From NCBI GenBank assembly GCA_041545745.1, contig CP168152.1, forward strand, positions 2,540,001 through 2,604,000: 64,000 bases of DNA, read 5' to 3'. The stretch's first letter is position 1. Every line of letters begins with the position of its first letter. Of this stretch, positions 25,395-33,551 are shown one piece after another. The stretch comes from Stenotrophomonas indicatrix (GTDB lineage Bacteria > Pseudomonadota > Gammaproteobacteria > Xanthomonadales > Xanthomonadaceae). A model generated the notes under the pieces. That model was not told where the DNA came from. It worked only from the letters and a program-made list of their open reading frames with translations, and did no database searches. The position numbers and the translations under genes are program-made.

Positions 25395-28016
25395 ATGTAT
25401 CGCACCACCCTGCTTTCCAGCGCGGTCGCGCTGGCCCTCGTCGCTGGCACCGCCAGCGCCGCTGAAACGGCCGACACCGGCAAGGACAGCACCACCCTCG
25501 GCACCGTGCTGGTGACCGGCTCGAACATCAAGCGCAGCGACACCGCCGGCCCCAATCCGGTGCAGATCGTCACCCGCGAGCAGATCCTGCAGACCGGCCG
25601 CTCCACCCTCACCGACGTGCTGCGCAACCTGTCGGCCAACGCCGGCAACAGCTTCGACGAGCAGTACACCGGCAGCTTCGCTGCGGGCTCGGCCTCGATC
25701 GGCCTGCGCGGCCTGTCACCGAAGAACACGCTTGTCCTGGTCAACGGCTACCGCGTGGCCAACTTCGGTTTTGCGCTCAACACCCAGGACACCTTCGTCG
25801 ACCTCAATGCGCTGCCGATCAGCGCGGTCGAGCGCATTGAAGTGCTGAAGGATGGCGCCTCGGCGGTGTACGGCTCGGACGCCATCGCCGGCGTCATCAA
25901 CATCATCCTGCGCCGTGATTTCCAGGGCGTGGAGGTCGGCGGCGGCTTCGGCACCGCCACCCAGGGCGGTTTGAACGAGCGCAAGGCCAACCTGCTGGCC
26001 GGCTTCGGTGACCTCGAGCAGCAAGGCTGGAACGTGCTGTTCGGACTGGATCTGCTCAAACGCGACCGCCTCGATGCTGACCAGCGCGCGTACACCCGCG
26101 ACGGCGATTTCCGCGACAAGCCCGGTGGCCGCCTGGCCGGCTGGTCTACCACTGGCGGCAACACGCTGGCCAACCCGCGCGCGCCGCAGCCGTTCTCATC
26201 CTGCCCCGATGGCAGCGCGCTGCGCGCCTACAGCGACTTCGGCAGCACCCTGCCCGGCCAGGCGTGCGCCTTCAACGCGCAGCCGTTCAAGACCCTGCAG
26301 CCCGGCGCCGAGCGCCTGCAGGCATCGCTGAGCGCGACCTACCGCTTCAACGGCAGCGTCGAAGCCTTCGCTGATGTGCTGTACAGCCACAACAAGGCCG
26401 ACCAGATCTTCAGCGCGCCGCTGACGGTCGGCCCCGGTCTGCGTGCCTACAATCCCCCCACCGGTACGTTGACCGACATCGCCGCTGTGCTGCCGGTCGG
26501 CCATCCGAACAATCCGGGCAGCGCGCCGCTGCCGTTCGAATACACCTTCTTCGATCTCGGCCCGCGCCTGAAGGACAGCACCCAGGTGTTCTACCGCGCC
26601 CTGGCCGGCGTGCGTGGCACCGGTGAACGCTGGGACTGGGAAGTGGCCGCACTGACCTCGCAGAGCGCGCAGCGCGAGTACGTGGACAACTTCGTGGACC
26701 GCTACGCCTTCCAGCAGATCCTGCGCGATGGCAGCTACAACTTCCTCGACCCGTCCAGCACGCCGGGCGCACTGGACGACCTGCGCCTGCAGACCAAGCG
26801 CCCGGGCTGGTACAAGCTGCACTCGCTCAACGTCAAGGCATCGACTTCGTTGTGGGAACTGCCGGCCGGCGCGATCGGCTTTGCGTGGGGCGCGGAATTC
26901 CGCAAGGAATCGCTGGACGCGCGCACCAGTGCGCAGGTGCTGTCCGGTACCGAGCTGCGCCCGGCGATCAACATCGTCGATGGCGAACGCCAGGTCAGTG
27001 CCGCCTATGCCGAGTTCAGCGTGCCGCTGCATCGCACGCTGGAACTGCAGGTGGCCGGCCGCGGTGATCACTACGATGACTTCGGCAAGGCGTTCTCGCC
27101 GAAGTTCGCGCTGCGCTGGCAGCCGATGGACAGCCTGCTGCTGCGCGGCTCGTTCTCGCGTGGCTTCCGTGCACCGTCGCTGCCGGAGATCGCACCGGGG
27201 CAGACCATCAGCTACGGCTCGGTGGTCGATCCGTTCGATCCGCTGCAGCCGGGCGGCAGCCGTGGCGTGACCAACCTGCGCACCGGCAATCCAGACCTGA
27301 AGGCCGAACGCTCGCGCAACCTCAATGTCGGTGCAGTGTGGTCACCCGATGCCGATTCCAGCATCGGCCTGGACTGGTACCGCATCGAACAGGACAACCT
27401 GGTCAAGCCGGACAGCGCGCAGTTCATCGTCAACAACCCGGACCTTTTCCCCGGTCGCGTGCAACGCGATGCACAGGGTCGCATCCAGATCATCACCAAC
27501 CAGTACGCCAACCAGGGCGAGCTGACCACCTCGGGCATCGACCTGGAAGCCAGCCGCACCTTCCGTACCGATGGCTGGGGCAACTTCACCGTGGCCGGCA
27601 GCTGGACCCACCTGCTCAGCTTCAAGCAGCCGCTGGTGGCTGGACAGGCGCCGTATGACGGTGCCGGCAACAACCGCCATGGCGCGCTGCCACGCACGCG
27701 CGGCACCACGTCGTTGAACTGGGCGGTTGGTGACTGGAGCAGCACGCTGAGCCTGCAGTACGTGAGCGGCTATGACCAGCGCGTGGCCACCGCCACCAGC
27801 AATCCGGGCCTGCGCGACAAGGTCAAGCCCTACCATCAGCTGGACCTGTACGTGGCCTACGAGGGCATTCCGAAGACCACGCTGTCGCTGTCGGTGCTGA
27901 ACCTGACCGACAAGGACCCGCCGTTCGATCCGGCCGGCGGCTCCAGCGGCTTCGACATCAGCCAGTACAACCTGCGCCGTCAGTTCGTTTCGCTGGGCGC
28001 GCGTTACCGGTTCTGA
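25395..28016 (+). CDS. TonB-dependent receptor, substrate unknown
   Basis: 873 residues: signal peptide (ALALVAGTASA), TonB-box-like TLGTVLVTGS, plug with ASAVYGSDAIAGVINII (about residues 155-171), and a large barrel ending QFVSLGARYRF with terminal Phe. The long plug entry GLSPKNTLVLVNGYRVAN and size resemble the Xanthomonadales-expanded Oar/CirA-like receptors that often import sugars or peptides, but no transporter or enzyme gene adjoins it. No Fur- or MntR-type box was seen in the 222-bp upstream gap. Confidence 0.88.
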   Translation: MYRTTLLSSAVALALVAGTASAAETADTGKDSTTLGTVLVTGSNIKRSDTAGPNPVQIVTREQILQTGRSTLTDVLRNLSANAGNSFDEQYTGSFAAGSASIGLRGLSPKNTLVLVNGYRVANFGFALNTQDTFVDLNALPISAVERIEVLKDGASAVYGSDAIAGVINIILRRDFQGVEVGGGFGTATQGGLNERKANLLAGFGDLEQQGWNVLFGLDLLKRDRLDADQRAYTRDGDFRDKPGGRLAGWSTTGGNTLANPRAPQPFSSCPDGSALRAYSDFGSTLPGQACAFNAQPFKTLQPGAERLQASLSATYRFNGSVEAFADVLYSHNKADQIFSAPLTVGPGLRAYNPPTGTLTDIAAVLPVGHPNNPGSAPLPFEYTFFDLGPRLKDSTQVFYRALAGVRGTGERWDWEVAALTSQSAQREYVDNFVDRYAFQQILRDGSYNFLDPSSTPGALDDLRLQTKRPGWYKLHSLNVKASTSLWELPAGAIGFAWGAEFRKESLDARTSAQVLSGTELRPAINIVDGERQVSAAYAEFSVPLHRTLELQVAGRGDHYDDFGKAFSPKFALRWQPMDSLLLRGSFSRGFRAPSLPEIAPGQTISYGSVVDPFDPLQPGGSRGVTNLRTGNPDLKAERSRNLNVGAVWSPDADSSIGLDWYRIEQDNLVKPDSAQFIVNNPDLFPGRVQRDAQGRIQIITNQYANQGELTTSGIDLEASRTFRTDGWGNFTVAGSWTHLLSFKQPLVAGQAPYDGAGNNRHGALPRTRGTTSLNWAVGDWSSTLSLQYVSGYDQRVATATSNPGLRDKVKPYHQLDLYVAYEGIPKTTLSLSVLNLTDKDPPFDPAGGSSGFDISQYNLRRQFVSLGARYRF

Positions 28017-28024
28017 TTGCCGCT

Positions 28025-28085
28025 GTAGAAGCCGAGCCCACGCTCGGTTCTACAGGAGCGTGCGGACCAACGGTCCGCACCCACC
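28025..28085. repeat. SMAG unit plus right copy of the 30-bp direct repeat
   Basis: 28025-28053 is a GTAG-headed palindrome (GTAGAAGCCGAGC ... GCTCGGTTCTAC). 28056-28085 is identical over 30 bp to 25224-25253. Confidence 0.8.
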
Positions 28086-28116
28086 AAAGGCAAGGGCCAT
28101 GCCCGGCGTGGCTGCA

Positions 28117-30096
28117 TCAACGGCTCAGGTGCAGGAACTGCAGGTGCCGTTCGTACTGGCTGATGATGTCGTTGATGATCTGCTTGCGGTTGTAGCCGAC
28201 CAGGTCGTAATCCTGGCTGCCCTCGTACAGATGTACTTCGGCGCGGTAGTAGCGCTGGTTGCGCAGCTGCTGCGCGGCGAAGGACGGGGTCAGGTAGCCA
28301 CTGAGGATCACCCGGTACAGGAAATCCTGCTGCTCGCCGTGGTTGACCGACAGTTCCATGTCGCCCGCTTCGAAGCGCGTCTGCACGTCCCAGCTCTGCT
28401 CACGCAGCTGCTCGGCCACCGCCTCCATCGCCGGCTTCACCGTGTCGTCCATGAAGCGGTACACCTGGTCGCGTACCGGGAAGTGCATGGCCTGGGTCAG
28501 GCGCTGGCGCCAGCCCTGGTGATGGCGATCATCGCCGATCAGCGGCGATGGCCGGAACTGCTGCGCACGTTTGCGATGGGACTCGTCACTGAAAGCACGG
28601 GTCAGGCCCCACATCATCAACAGCAGCACCGCCGAGAACGGCAACGAGGCCAGCACCACCGCTGATTTCAAGGCATCGATGCTGCCGGCCAGCAGCAGGC
28701 CGGCGGTCAGCACCGCGATCACCGTGCCCCAGAACACGCGCAGCCAGCGCGGGCCATCGTCCTCTGGCGCACCGCCATGCGAGGACAGCGTGGACAGCAC
28801 CACCGCCCCGGAATCGGCCGACGTCACGAAGAAGATGAAGCTGACCAGCACGGTCACCCCGATCACCGCCTTGCTCCACGGGTAGCCGTCCAGCAGGGCG
28901 TACAGCACCGTCGGTGGATCATCCACCGCCAGCTGCGCCAACTGCTGCTGGCCATGGTGCAGCACCTGGTCCAGCGCGCTGTTGCCGAAGATCGACAGCC
29001 ACGCCAGGGTGAAGCCCAGCGGAATCAGCAGCACGCCGAACACGAACTCGCGGATGGTGCGGCCGCGCGAGATGCGCGCGATGAACAGGCCGACGAACGG
29101 CGCCCAGCCGATCCACCAGGCCCAGTAGAACACCGTCCAGCCGCCCAGCCATTCCGGACGGCCACCATAGGCGTACACATCGAAACTCTTGCCCACCACG
29201 CTGCCCAGGTAATCGCCCAGGTTCTGCATCAGCGTGCTGAGCAGGTACTGGGTGGGGCCGGCGCAGAGCATGAACAGCACCAGCGCGATCGCCAGCAGCA
29301 TGTTGATGTTGGCCATCCAGCGCACGCCCTTCTCCACCCCGGACACAGCCACTGCGACGGCCGCGCCCATCATCGCCACCACCAGCAGGATCTGCACCAG
29401 GTTGGAGTGCGGCACATTGAACAGGTGCGACAGGCCGGCGTTGAGATGCAGCACGCCGAAGCCCATGTCCGCACCGATGCCGAACACCGTGGCGACGATG
29501 CCCAAGGCGTCGACGGTGTAACCGATCGGGCCGTTGATGCGCTTGCCGATAAGCGGATACAGCGCCGAACGCAAGGCCAATGGCAGGTTGTGCCGGTAGG
29601 CGAAATAGGCCATCGCCATCGCCGCCAGCGCGAATACGCCCCAGCCATGCAGGCCCCAGTGCAGGAACAGCAGCTGCATGGCCTGGCGTGCACCGGCCTC
29701 ACCCGCTGCGCCATCGCCCTGTGGCGGCTGCAGGTAGTGGGTCAGCGGTTCGGAAACGCAGAAGAAGAACAGGGTGATGCTGATGCCTGCTGCGAACAGC
29801 ATGCCGGCCCAGGAGAGGTAGCTGAACTCCGGTTCGTCATGGTCGGCACCGAGCTTGATGCCGCCGTACTTGGACAACGCCACACCGACCACGAACACCA
29901 GGTACAGGGTCATCGCCAGCAGGTAGTACCAGCCCACGTTGAGCGCGGCCCAGTCCTGCGCCTTGACCAGCATGCGACCGGCGCCGAGCGGGAACAGGCT
30001 GACGAACAGTGCGAAGGCAACGACGACGATCGCCGCGAAGGCGAAAACGGGCCGCAGGGTTCGCACCGGCTGATGTTGAGGCTCCAGTGCTTCCAT
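28117..30096 (-). CDS. betT: BCCT-family choline/betaine transporter
   Basis: 659 residues with 12 membrane segments and the BCCT signature around VFYWAWWIGWAPFVGLFIARISRGRTIREF (core tryptophans at about residues 324-331) plus GADMGFGVLHLNAGL. It imports quaternary ammonium compounds, probably choline, with protons. The ~150-residue hydrophilic C-terminal tail (from SDESHRKRAQQF) is typical of long BetT proteins and contributes to osmotic sensing. The usual betIBA genes are not adjacent, so the symbol rests on protein family alone. Confidence 0.88.
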   Translation of the reverse strand: MEALEPQHQPVRTLRPVFAFAAIVVVAFALFVSLFPLGAGRMLVKAQDWAALNVGWYYLLAMTLYLVFVVGVALSKYGGIKLGADHDEPEFSYLSWAGMLFAAGISITLFFFCVSEPLTHYLQPPQGDGAAGEAGARQAMQLLFLHWGLHGWGVFALAAMAMAYFAYRHNLPLALRSALYPLIGKRINGPIGYTVDALGIVATVFGIGADMGFGVLHLNAGLSHLFNVPHSNLVQILLVVAMMGAAVAVAVSGVEKGVRWMANINMLLAIALVLFMLCAGPTQYLLSTLMQNLGDYLGSVVGKSFDVYAYGGRPEWLGGWTVFYWAWWIGWAPFVGLFIARISRGRTIREFVFGVLLIPLGFTLAWLSIFGNSALDQVLHHGQQQLAQLAVDDPPTVLYALLDGYPWSKAVIGVTVLVSFIFFVTSADSGAVVLSTLSSHGGAPEDDGPRWLRVFWGTVIAVLTAGLLLAGSIDALKSAVVLASLPFSAVLLLMMWGLTRAFSDESHRKRAQQFRPSPLIGDDRHHQGWRQRLTQAMHFPVRDQVYRFMDDTVKPAMEAVAEQLREQSWDVQTRFEAGDMELSVNHGEQQDFLYRVILSGYLTPSFAAQQLRNQRYYRAEVHLYEGSQDYDLVGYNRKQIINDIISQYERHLQFLHLSR

Positions 30097-30297
30097 GGGC
30101 AGCCATCTCCGGATCGATCAGAAAGTAAGCCGGCGGATTCTGGATGAACAGCAGTGGACACAGGATGAAGTCGTGGCACCGCGCAGGCATGTTCGGCCGG
30201 TGTTCCGTGCTACGCGCGCGCCTGGAGGCCTGCAGGCGCGTTGGGCGACGGGGTCACGCTGGTCCGATCACGACACGCCACGTCCAGCGCCGGCGAT

Positions 30298-30678
30298 TCA
30301 ACCCATCACATGCACGGCGCACAGCTTGTTGCCGTCGGGATCGCGCAGGTAGGCCAGGTACAACTGGCGCCCTGCCTTCTGCCGCACGCCAGCCGGATCT
30401 TCCACCGTGGTACCGCCGTGGGCGGCACCCGCTTCCTGCCAGGCATGCACCGCCTGCGGGTCCGTCAGCGCAAATCCAATGGTGCCGCCGTTGGCATGGC
30501 ACGCCGCCTGGCCATCGATGGGCGGGGTGACGATGAACATTCGGCCATCCTTGATGTAGACCAGTTTGCCCTCGTCATCGAACACGCCTGCGCGGCCACC
30601 GACGGCGGTGAACAACGCATCGTAGAAGCGGCGGGAGATTTCCATGTCGTTGGTTCCGACGGTGACGTGACTGAACAT
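30298..30678 (-). CDS. VOC (glyoxalase/dioxygenase-fold) family protein
   Basis: 126 residues made of two beta-alpha-beta-beta-beta modules: FSHVTVGTNDMEISRRFYDALF at the N-terminus and YLAYLRDPDGNKLCAVH at the C-terminus, the usual VOC signature with a metal-site His near each end. ATG 30678 gives the conserved N-terminus. It could be a lyase, dioxygenase or resistance protein; the sequence does not say which. Confidence 0.82.
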   Translation of the reverse strand: MFSHVTVGTNDMEISRRFYDALFTAVGGRAGVFDDEGKLVYIKDGRMFIVTPPIDGQAACHANGGTIGFALTDPQAVHAWQEAGAAHGGTTVEDPAGVRQKAGRQLYLAYLRDPDGNKLCAVHVMG

Positions 30679-30745
30679 GCGGGCATTCCGTTGCGGGAAA
30701 GCCCGAGTGTCGGCCACCGTATCGATCGCTGCAATCAACCGGGGC

Positions 30746-31066
30746 TCAAGCCGCACTGAGCAGCAGCACCGCGGCAGTGACCAGGCCGATGCCGATCCAA
30801 CCAATCGGGCGCAGGCGATTGCCGAACAGCAGGCGGCCACAGGTGGCCGTGCCGATCACGCCGATCGCGCCCCACATCGCATAGGCGGTGGCCAGGTCCA
30901 TGTTGCGCACGGCCTGGCCCAGCAGGGCGAAGGCGATCCAGACCAGCACGATGGCACCGACACCCCAGCGCCAGCGACGGAAGCCATCGGACTTGGCCAC
31001 CATCAGGTTGGCGGCCACATCGATCAGCGCAGAGCAGATCACGAAAAACAGGGCCATCATGTTCAT
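30746..31066 (-). CDS. mdtI: small multidrug resistance (SMR) protein, MdtI-like
   Basis: 106 residues, four membrane segments. DLATAYAMWGAIGVIGT is the SMR TM3 signature. It overlaps the upstream SMR gene by 1 bp (stop/start at 31066), so the two form a heteromeric pair like E. coli MdtJI, which exports spermidine. The polyamine role is inferred from paired organisation. Confidence 0.8.
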   Translation of the reverse strand: MNMMALFFVICSALIDVAANLMVAKSDGFRRWRWGVGAIVLVWIAFALLGQAVRNMDLATAYAMWGAIGVIGTATCGRLLFGNRLRPIGWIGIGLVTAAVLLLSAA

Positions 31067-31419
31067 CAGTGCGCCTCCCCGAGGGTGACGCAGACGATGC
31101 CGACCACCGCCAGCACCAGACCGGCCAGCTGCTGCAGCGAGAGGCTCTCACCGAATACGCTGATGCCGACCACGGTCAGCAGGGTCAGGCCGAGGCCTTC
31201 CCACACCGCATAGGCCACGCCGACGGCGATGCGGCGTACCGACAACGCCAGGAAGTAATAGGACAGCGCCAGCGCACCGGCCATGATCAGATAGCCGGTC
31301 CAGCCGCCGTCGCGGGCGGCATGGGCCATGAAGGACGTGCCGACCACTTCGGCGACGATCGCCACGGTCAGGCAGGCCCAGGCGACGAAGGCGCCACGGG
31401 CGGGAACAGTACGGGACAT
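31066..31419 (-). CDS. mdtJ: small multidrug resistance (SMR) protein, MdtJ-like
   Basis: 117 residues, four membrane segments with Glu in TM1 (VAIVAEVVGTSFM) and GVAYAVWEGLGLTLLTVVG as the TM3 signature. AGGAG stands 6 nt before the ATG at 31419. Partner of the downstream MdtI-like protein. Divergent from the LysR gene, which is the obvious candidate regulator. Confidence 0.82.
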   Translation of the reverse strand: MSRTVPARGAFVAWACLTVAIVAEVVGTSFMAHAARDGGWTGYLIMAGALALSYYFLALSVRRIAVGVAYAVWEGLGLTLLTVVGISVFGESLSLQQLAGLVLAVVGIVCVTLGEAH

Positions 31420-31580
31420 GTGAAGCTCCTTGCGGGACGGGGACCACGCCCCGTCATCATTAGATCCACGTCGTGCGTGGATGATTCGGAACGCCCCCGC
31501 AGACAGGGGCGACGGCGATCAGTATCATCGTCTTTTACGGTGGTATCAAAATGGATTCCATCGACAGGAGCGATGGATCG

Positions 31581-32432
31581 ATGCCCTATTCCCCTGAATC
31601 CCTGCAGGCCTTCGTAGAGGCCGCCGCGTTGGGCTCGTTCTCGGCGGCCGCACGCCGGCTGCGCAAGACCCAGTCCACGGTCAGTACCGCCATCGCCCAT
31701 CTGGAGGCGGACCTGGGCATGGTCCTGTTCGACCGCAGCGGCCGCTATCCGCAGCTGACCGACGCCGGCCGGCAGGTGCTGGGCCACGCGCAGGAAATCC
31801 TTGCCGCCGACGCGCGCCTGCAGCAGTTGAGCGTACGCCTGGCGGCACCGGTGGAGCCGCGCCTGACCGTGGTGTTCTCCGATGTCTACCAGCTCGATCC
31901 GGCGCAACGTGTGCTGCAGCGGTTTGCCGAGGCATTTCCCGAGATCGAACTGGAGTGGCTGGATGCCGAAGGGCGGGACGTACTGGAACTGGTGGATGGC
32001 GGGCGCGCCGGGCTGGGACTGCTGCCGCGCCAGGCGCAGTACCCCGATGCGCTGGTGGCCCAGCCCCTGGCCCACCACAGCGAACTGGCGGTGTATGTGG
32101 CCAGCGATCATCCGCTGGCGCAGGCCGGCGTGCGCGCGGCGGCGCAACTGGCCCGGCACCGGCAGGTGCGGCTGAGCGCGCTGGTCGATCACGCGCCGCC
32201 GATCAGCGGGCCGGCGTGGACTGCGTCGGACTATCTGATGGTGATGGAGATGGCCGAGGACGGCATCGGCTGGGCCGAGCTGCCGCGTGCGCTGGTGCAG
32301 CGCTACGACCGTGGCCGCCTGCTGGAGCTGCGCGTGCCTGGCTGGCCGCGCCGCATCCACAGCGACCTGGTGTGGCGGCGCGATACGCCGCCGGGGCCGG
32401 CGGCATTGTGGTGGGCCGAGGCGTTGGGGTGA
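31581..32432 (+). CDS. LysR-family transcriptional regulator
   Basis: 283 residues. N-terminal winged HTH (LQAFVEAAALGSFSAAARRL, then TQSTVSTAIAHLE) and a C-terminal periplasmic-binding-like effector domain. ATG 31581 with AGGAG 10 nt upstream gives the usual N-terminus; ATG 31551 in the same frame is an alternative. Divergent from mdtJI. An imperfect inverted repeat (TATCA ... TGGTA) around 31520-31545 may be its T-N11-A site. Effector unknown. Confidence 0.85.
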   Translation: MPYSPESLQAFVEAAALGSFSAAARRLRKTQSTVSTAIAHLEADLGMVLFDRSGRYPQLTDAGRQVLGHAQEILAADARLQQLSVRLAAPVEPRLTVVFSDVYQLDPAQRVLQRFAEAFPEIELEWLDAEGRDVLELVDGGRAGLGLLPRQAQYPDALVAQPLAHHSELAVYVASDHPLAQAGVRAAAQLARHRQVRLSALVDHAPPISGPAWTASDYLMVMEMAEDGIGWAELPRALVQRYDRGRLLELRVPGWPRRIHSDLVWRRDTPPGPAALWWAEALG

Positions 32433-32433
32433 G

Positions 32434-32497
32434 GTAGTGCCGGCCGCTGGCCGGCATCCCCTTGCCCTGTGGTTGCCGGCCAGCGGCCGGCACTACC
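32434..32497. repeat. paired SMAG palindromes
   Basis: GTAGTGCCGGCCGCTGGCCG and its inverted copy face each other, forming a 64-nt structure just after the LysR stop and before the end of the convergent peptidase gene. A bidirectional terminator role is plausible. Confidence 0.8.
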
Positions 32498-32499
32498 GA

Positions 32500-33420
32500 T
32501 CAACGATGGGCGAGCGCGTAGTCCAGCGCCGAGCACACCGCCGCCACCTGCGCGTCGTTGCACTGCTGCGGCGTCGCCCGCGGGCTGTCCGGGTAGACCT
32601 CGGTGGTGGTGGTGTACTTCGCCCCGGTGATGCCGGCGCACAGGCCCAGCGGCACCAGCGCGTACTCGATCACGCCGTGCGCGACCACCGGCGAACCGAT
32701 GATCTCGCCCTTGTCGTCGGCCGGTGCGATATGGGTGACCTTCTCCACCTCGGCGACCACGGCCTGCTGGAAGGCCGGCTGCGGATTCTCGCTGTCGTCC
32801 ACCAGGTAGAAGCCATCGGGAATCAGGCCCGGTTCGAACGGCTTGCCATCGCGCGCGGCGAGTGCGGGACGGAACTCGCTCTCGTCGCTGTCGGTGGTCT
32901 CGTGCAGGTCGATGTGCAGCACGAACTGGCCCTTCAACGGTGCGATCAGTTCGATCAGCGCCGTCGATTCGCGGGCCGGGCCGTCAGCGCGGAAGTTGCG
33001 GTTCGGGTCGATCGCATCGAAGTTCCAACGGTTGATGCGCTCGAAGCCCCACGGATTCACGCACGGCGCGACCAGCAGGTTGGCCTTGCCGGCATAGGTG
33101 TCGGCGTGTTTTTCGAGGAACTCCAGCGCTCCCATTACGCCACTGGTCTCATAGCCGTGCACACCGCCGGTCACCAGCGCGGCCGGCAATGCCGGATTCC
33201 AGTCGCGGCTGCGCAGGGCGAACAGGGTATAGGTCTCGCCTGCATAGTCGAGCTGGCCGTAGGCCACCTTGTCGAAGCGCTCGGCCAGTGCATCGATGCG
33301 CGGCAGCACTTCCTCGTCGTAGCGGCGCAGGCGCTGCTGGCGCGCACGCCACTGCTCCCGTTCCGCCAAGCCCCACGGCTGGCCAGGGGTACCGACGGGG
33401 TAGAAAGCAGCAGTGGACAT
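32500..33420 (-). CDS. M14-family zinc carboxypeptidase-like protein
   Basis: 306 residues. Zinc-site motif HGYET (His-x-x-Glu, about residues 89-92), then PNRNFR with substrate-binding Asn-Arg and VLHIDLHETTDSDE containing the third His ligand. This order matches M14 peptidases of the succinylglutamate-desuccinylase/AGBL branch. No signal peptide, so a cytosolic peptidase or deglutamylase-like enzyme is likely. Substrate not determined. Confidence 0.85.
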   Translation of the reverse strand: MSTAAFYPVGTPGQPWGLAEREQWRARQQRLRRYDEEVLPRIDALAERFDKVAYGQLDYAGETYTLFALRSRDWNPALPAALVTGGVHGYETSGVMGALEFLEKHADTYAGKANLLVAPCVNPWGFERINRWNFDAIDPNRNFRADGPARESTALIELIAPLKGQFVLHIDLHETTDSDESEFRPALAARDGKPFEPGLIPDGFYLVDDSENPQPAFQQAVVAEVEKVTHIAPADDKGEIIGSPVVAHGVIEYALVPLGLCAGITGAKYTTTTEVYPDSPRATPQQCNDAQVAAVCSALDYALAHR

Positions 33421-33490
33421 GGCAGATCTCAGCGGGTCAGGAGGCGATTGATCACTTTACCACCGGGTCAAAGCGCTGAACCGTGTGCCG

Positions 33491-33531
33491 ATTCCAATGG
33501 CGAATGGAATCAGCAATAATTCTCATTTACG
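33491..33531. promoter_or_regulatory. Fur box and adjacent dyad upstream of the FecA-like receptor
   Basis: GCAATAATTCTCATTTACG (33513-33531; reverse AATGAGAATTATTGC) is close to the classic Fur 19-mer. Directly before it, ATTCCAATGGCGAATGGAAT (33491-33510) is a 6-8-6 dyad with the same spacing and GCGAATG core as the site at 5463-5482. Both lie 20-60 bp before the ATG. Confidence 0.6.
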
Positions 33532-33551
33532 CCCTTCCACTGCCCGCAACG

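Noticed and set aside
28117..30096. Part of a betIBA osmoprotection operon
   Set aside because: Neighbours are a TonB receptor and a VOC protein; no betA, betB or betI is in the window.
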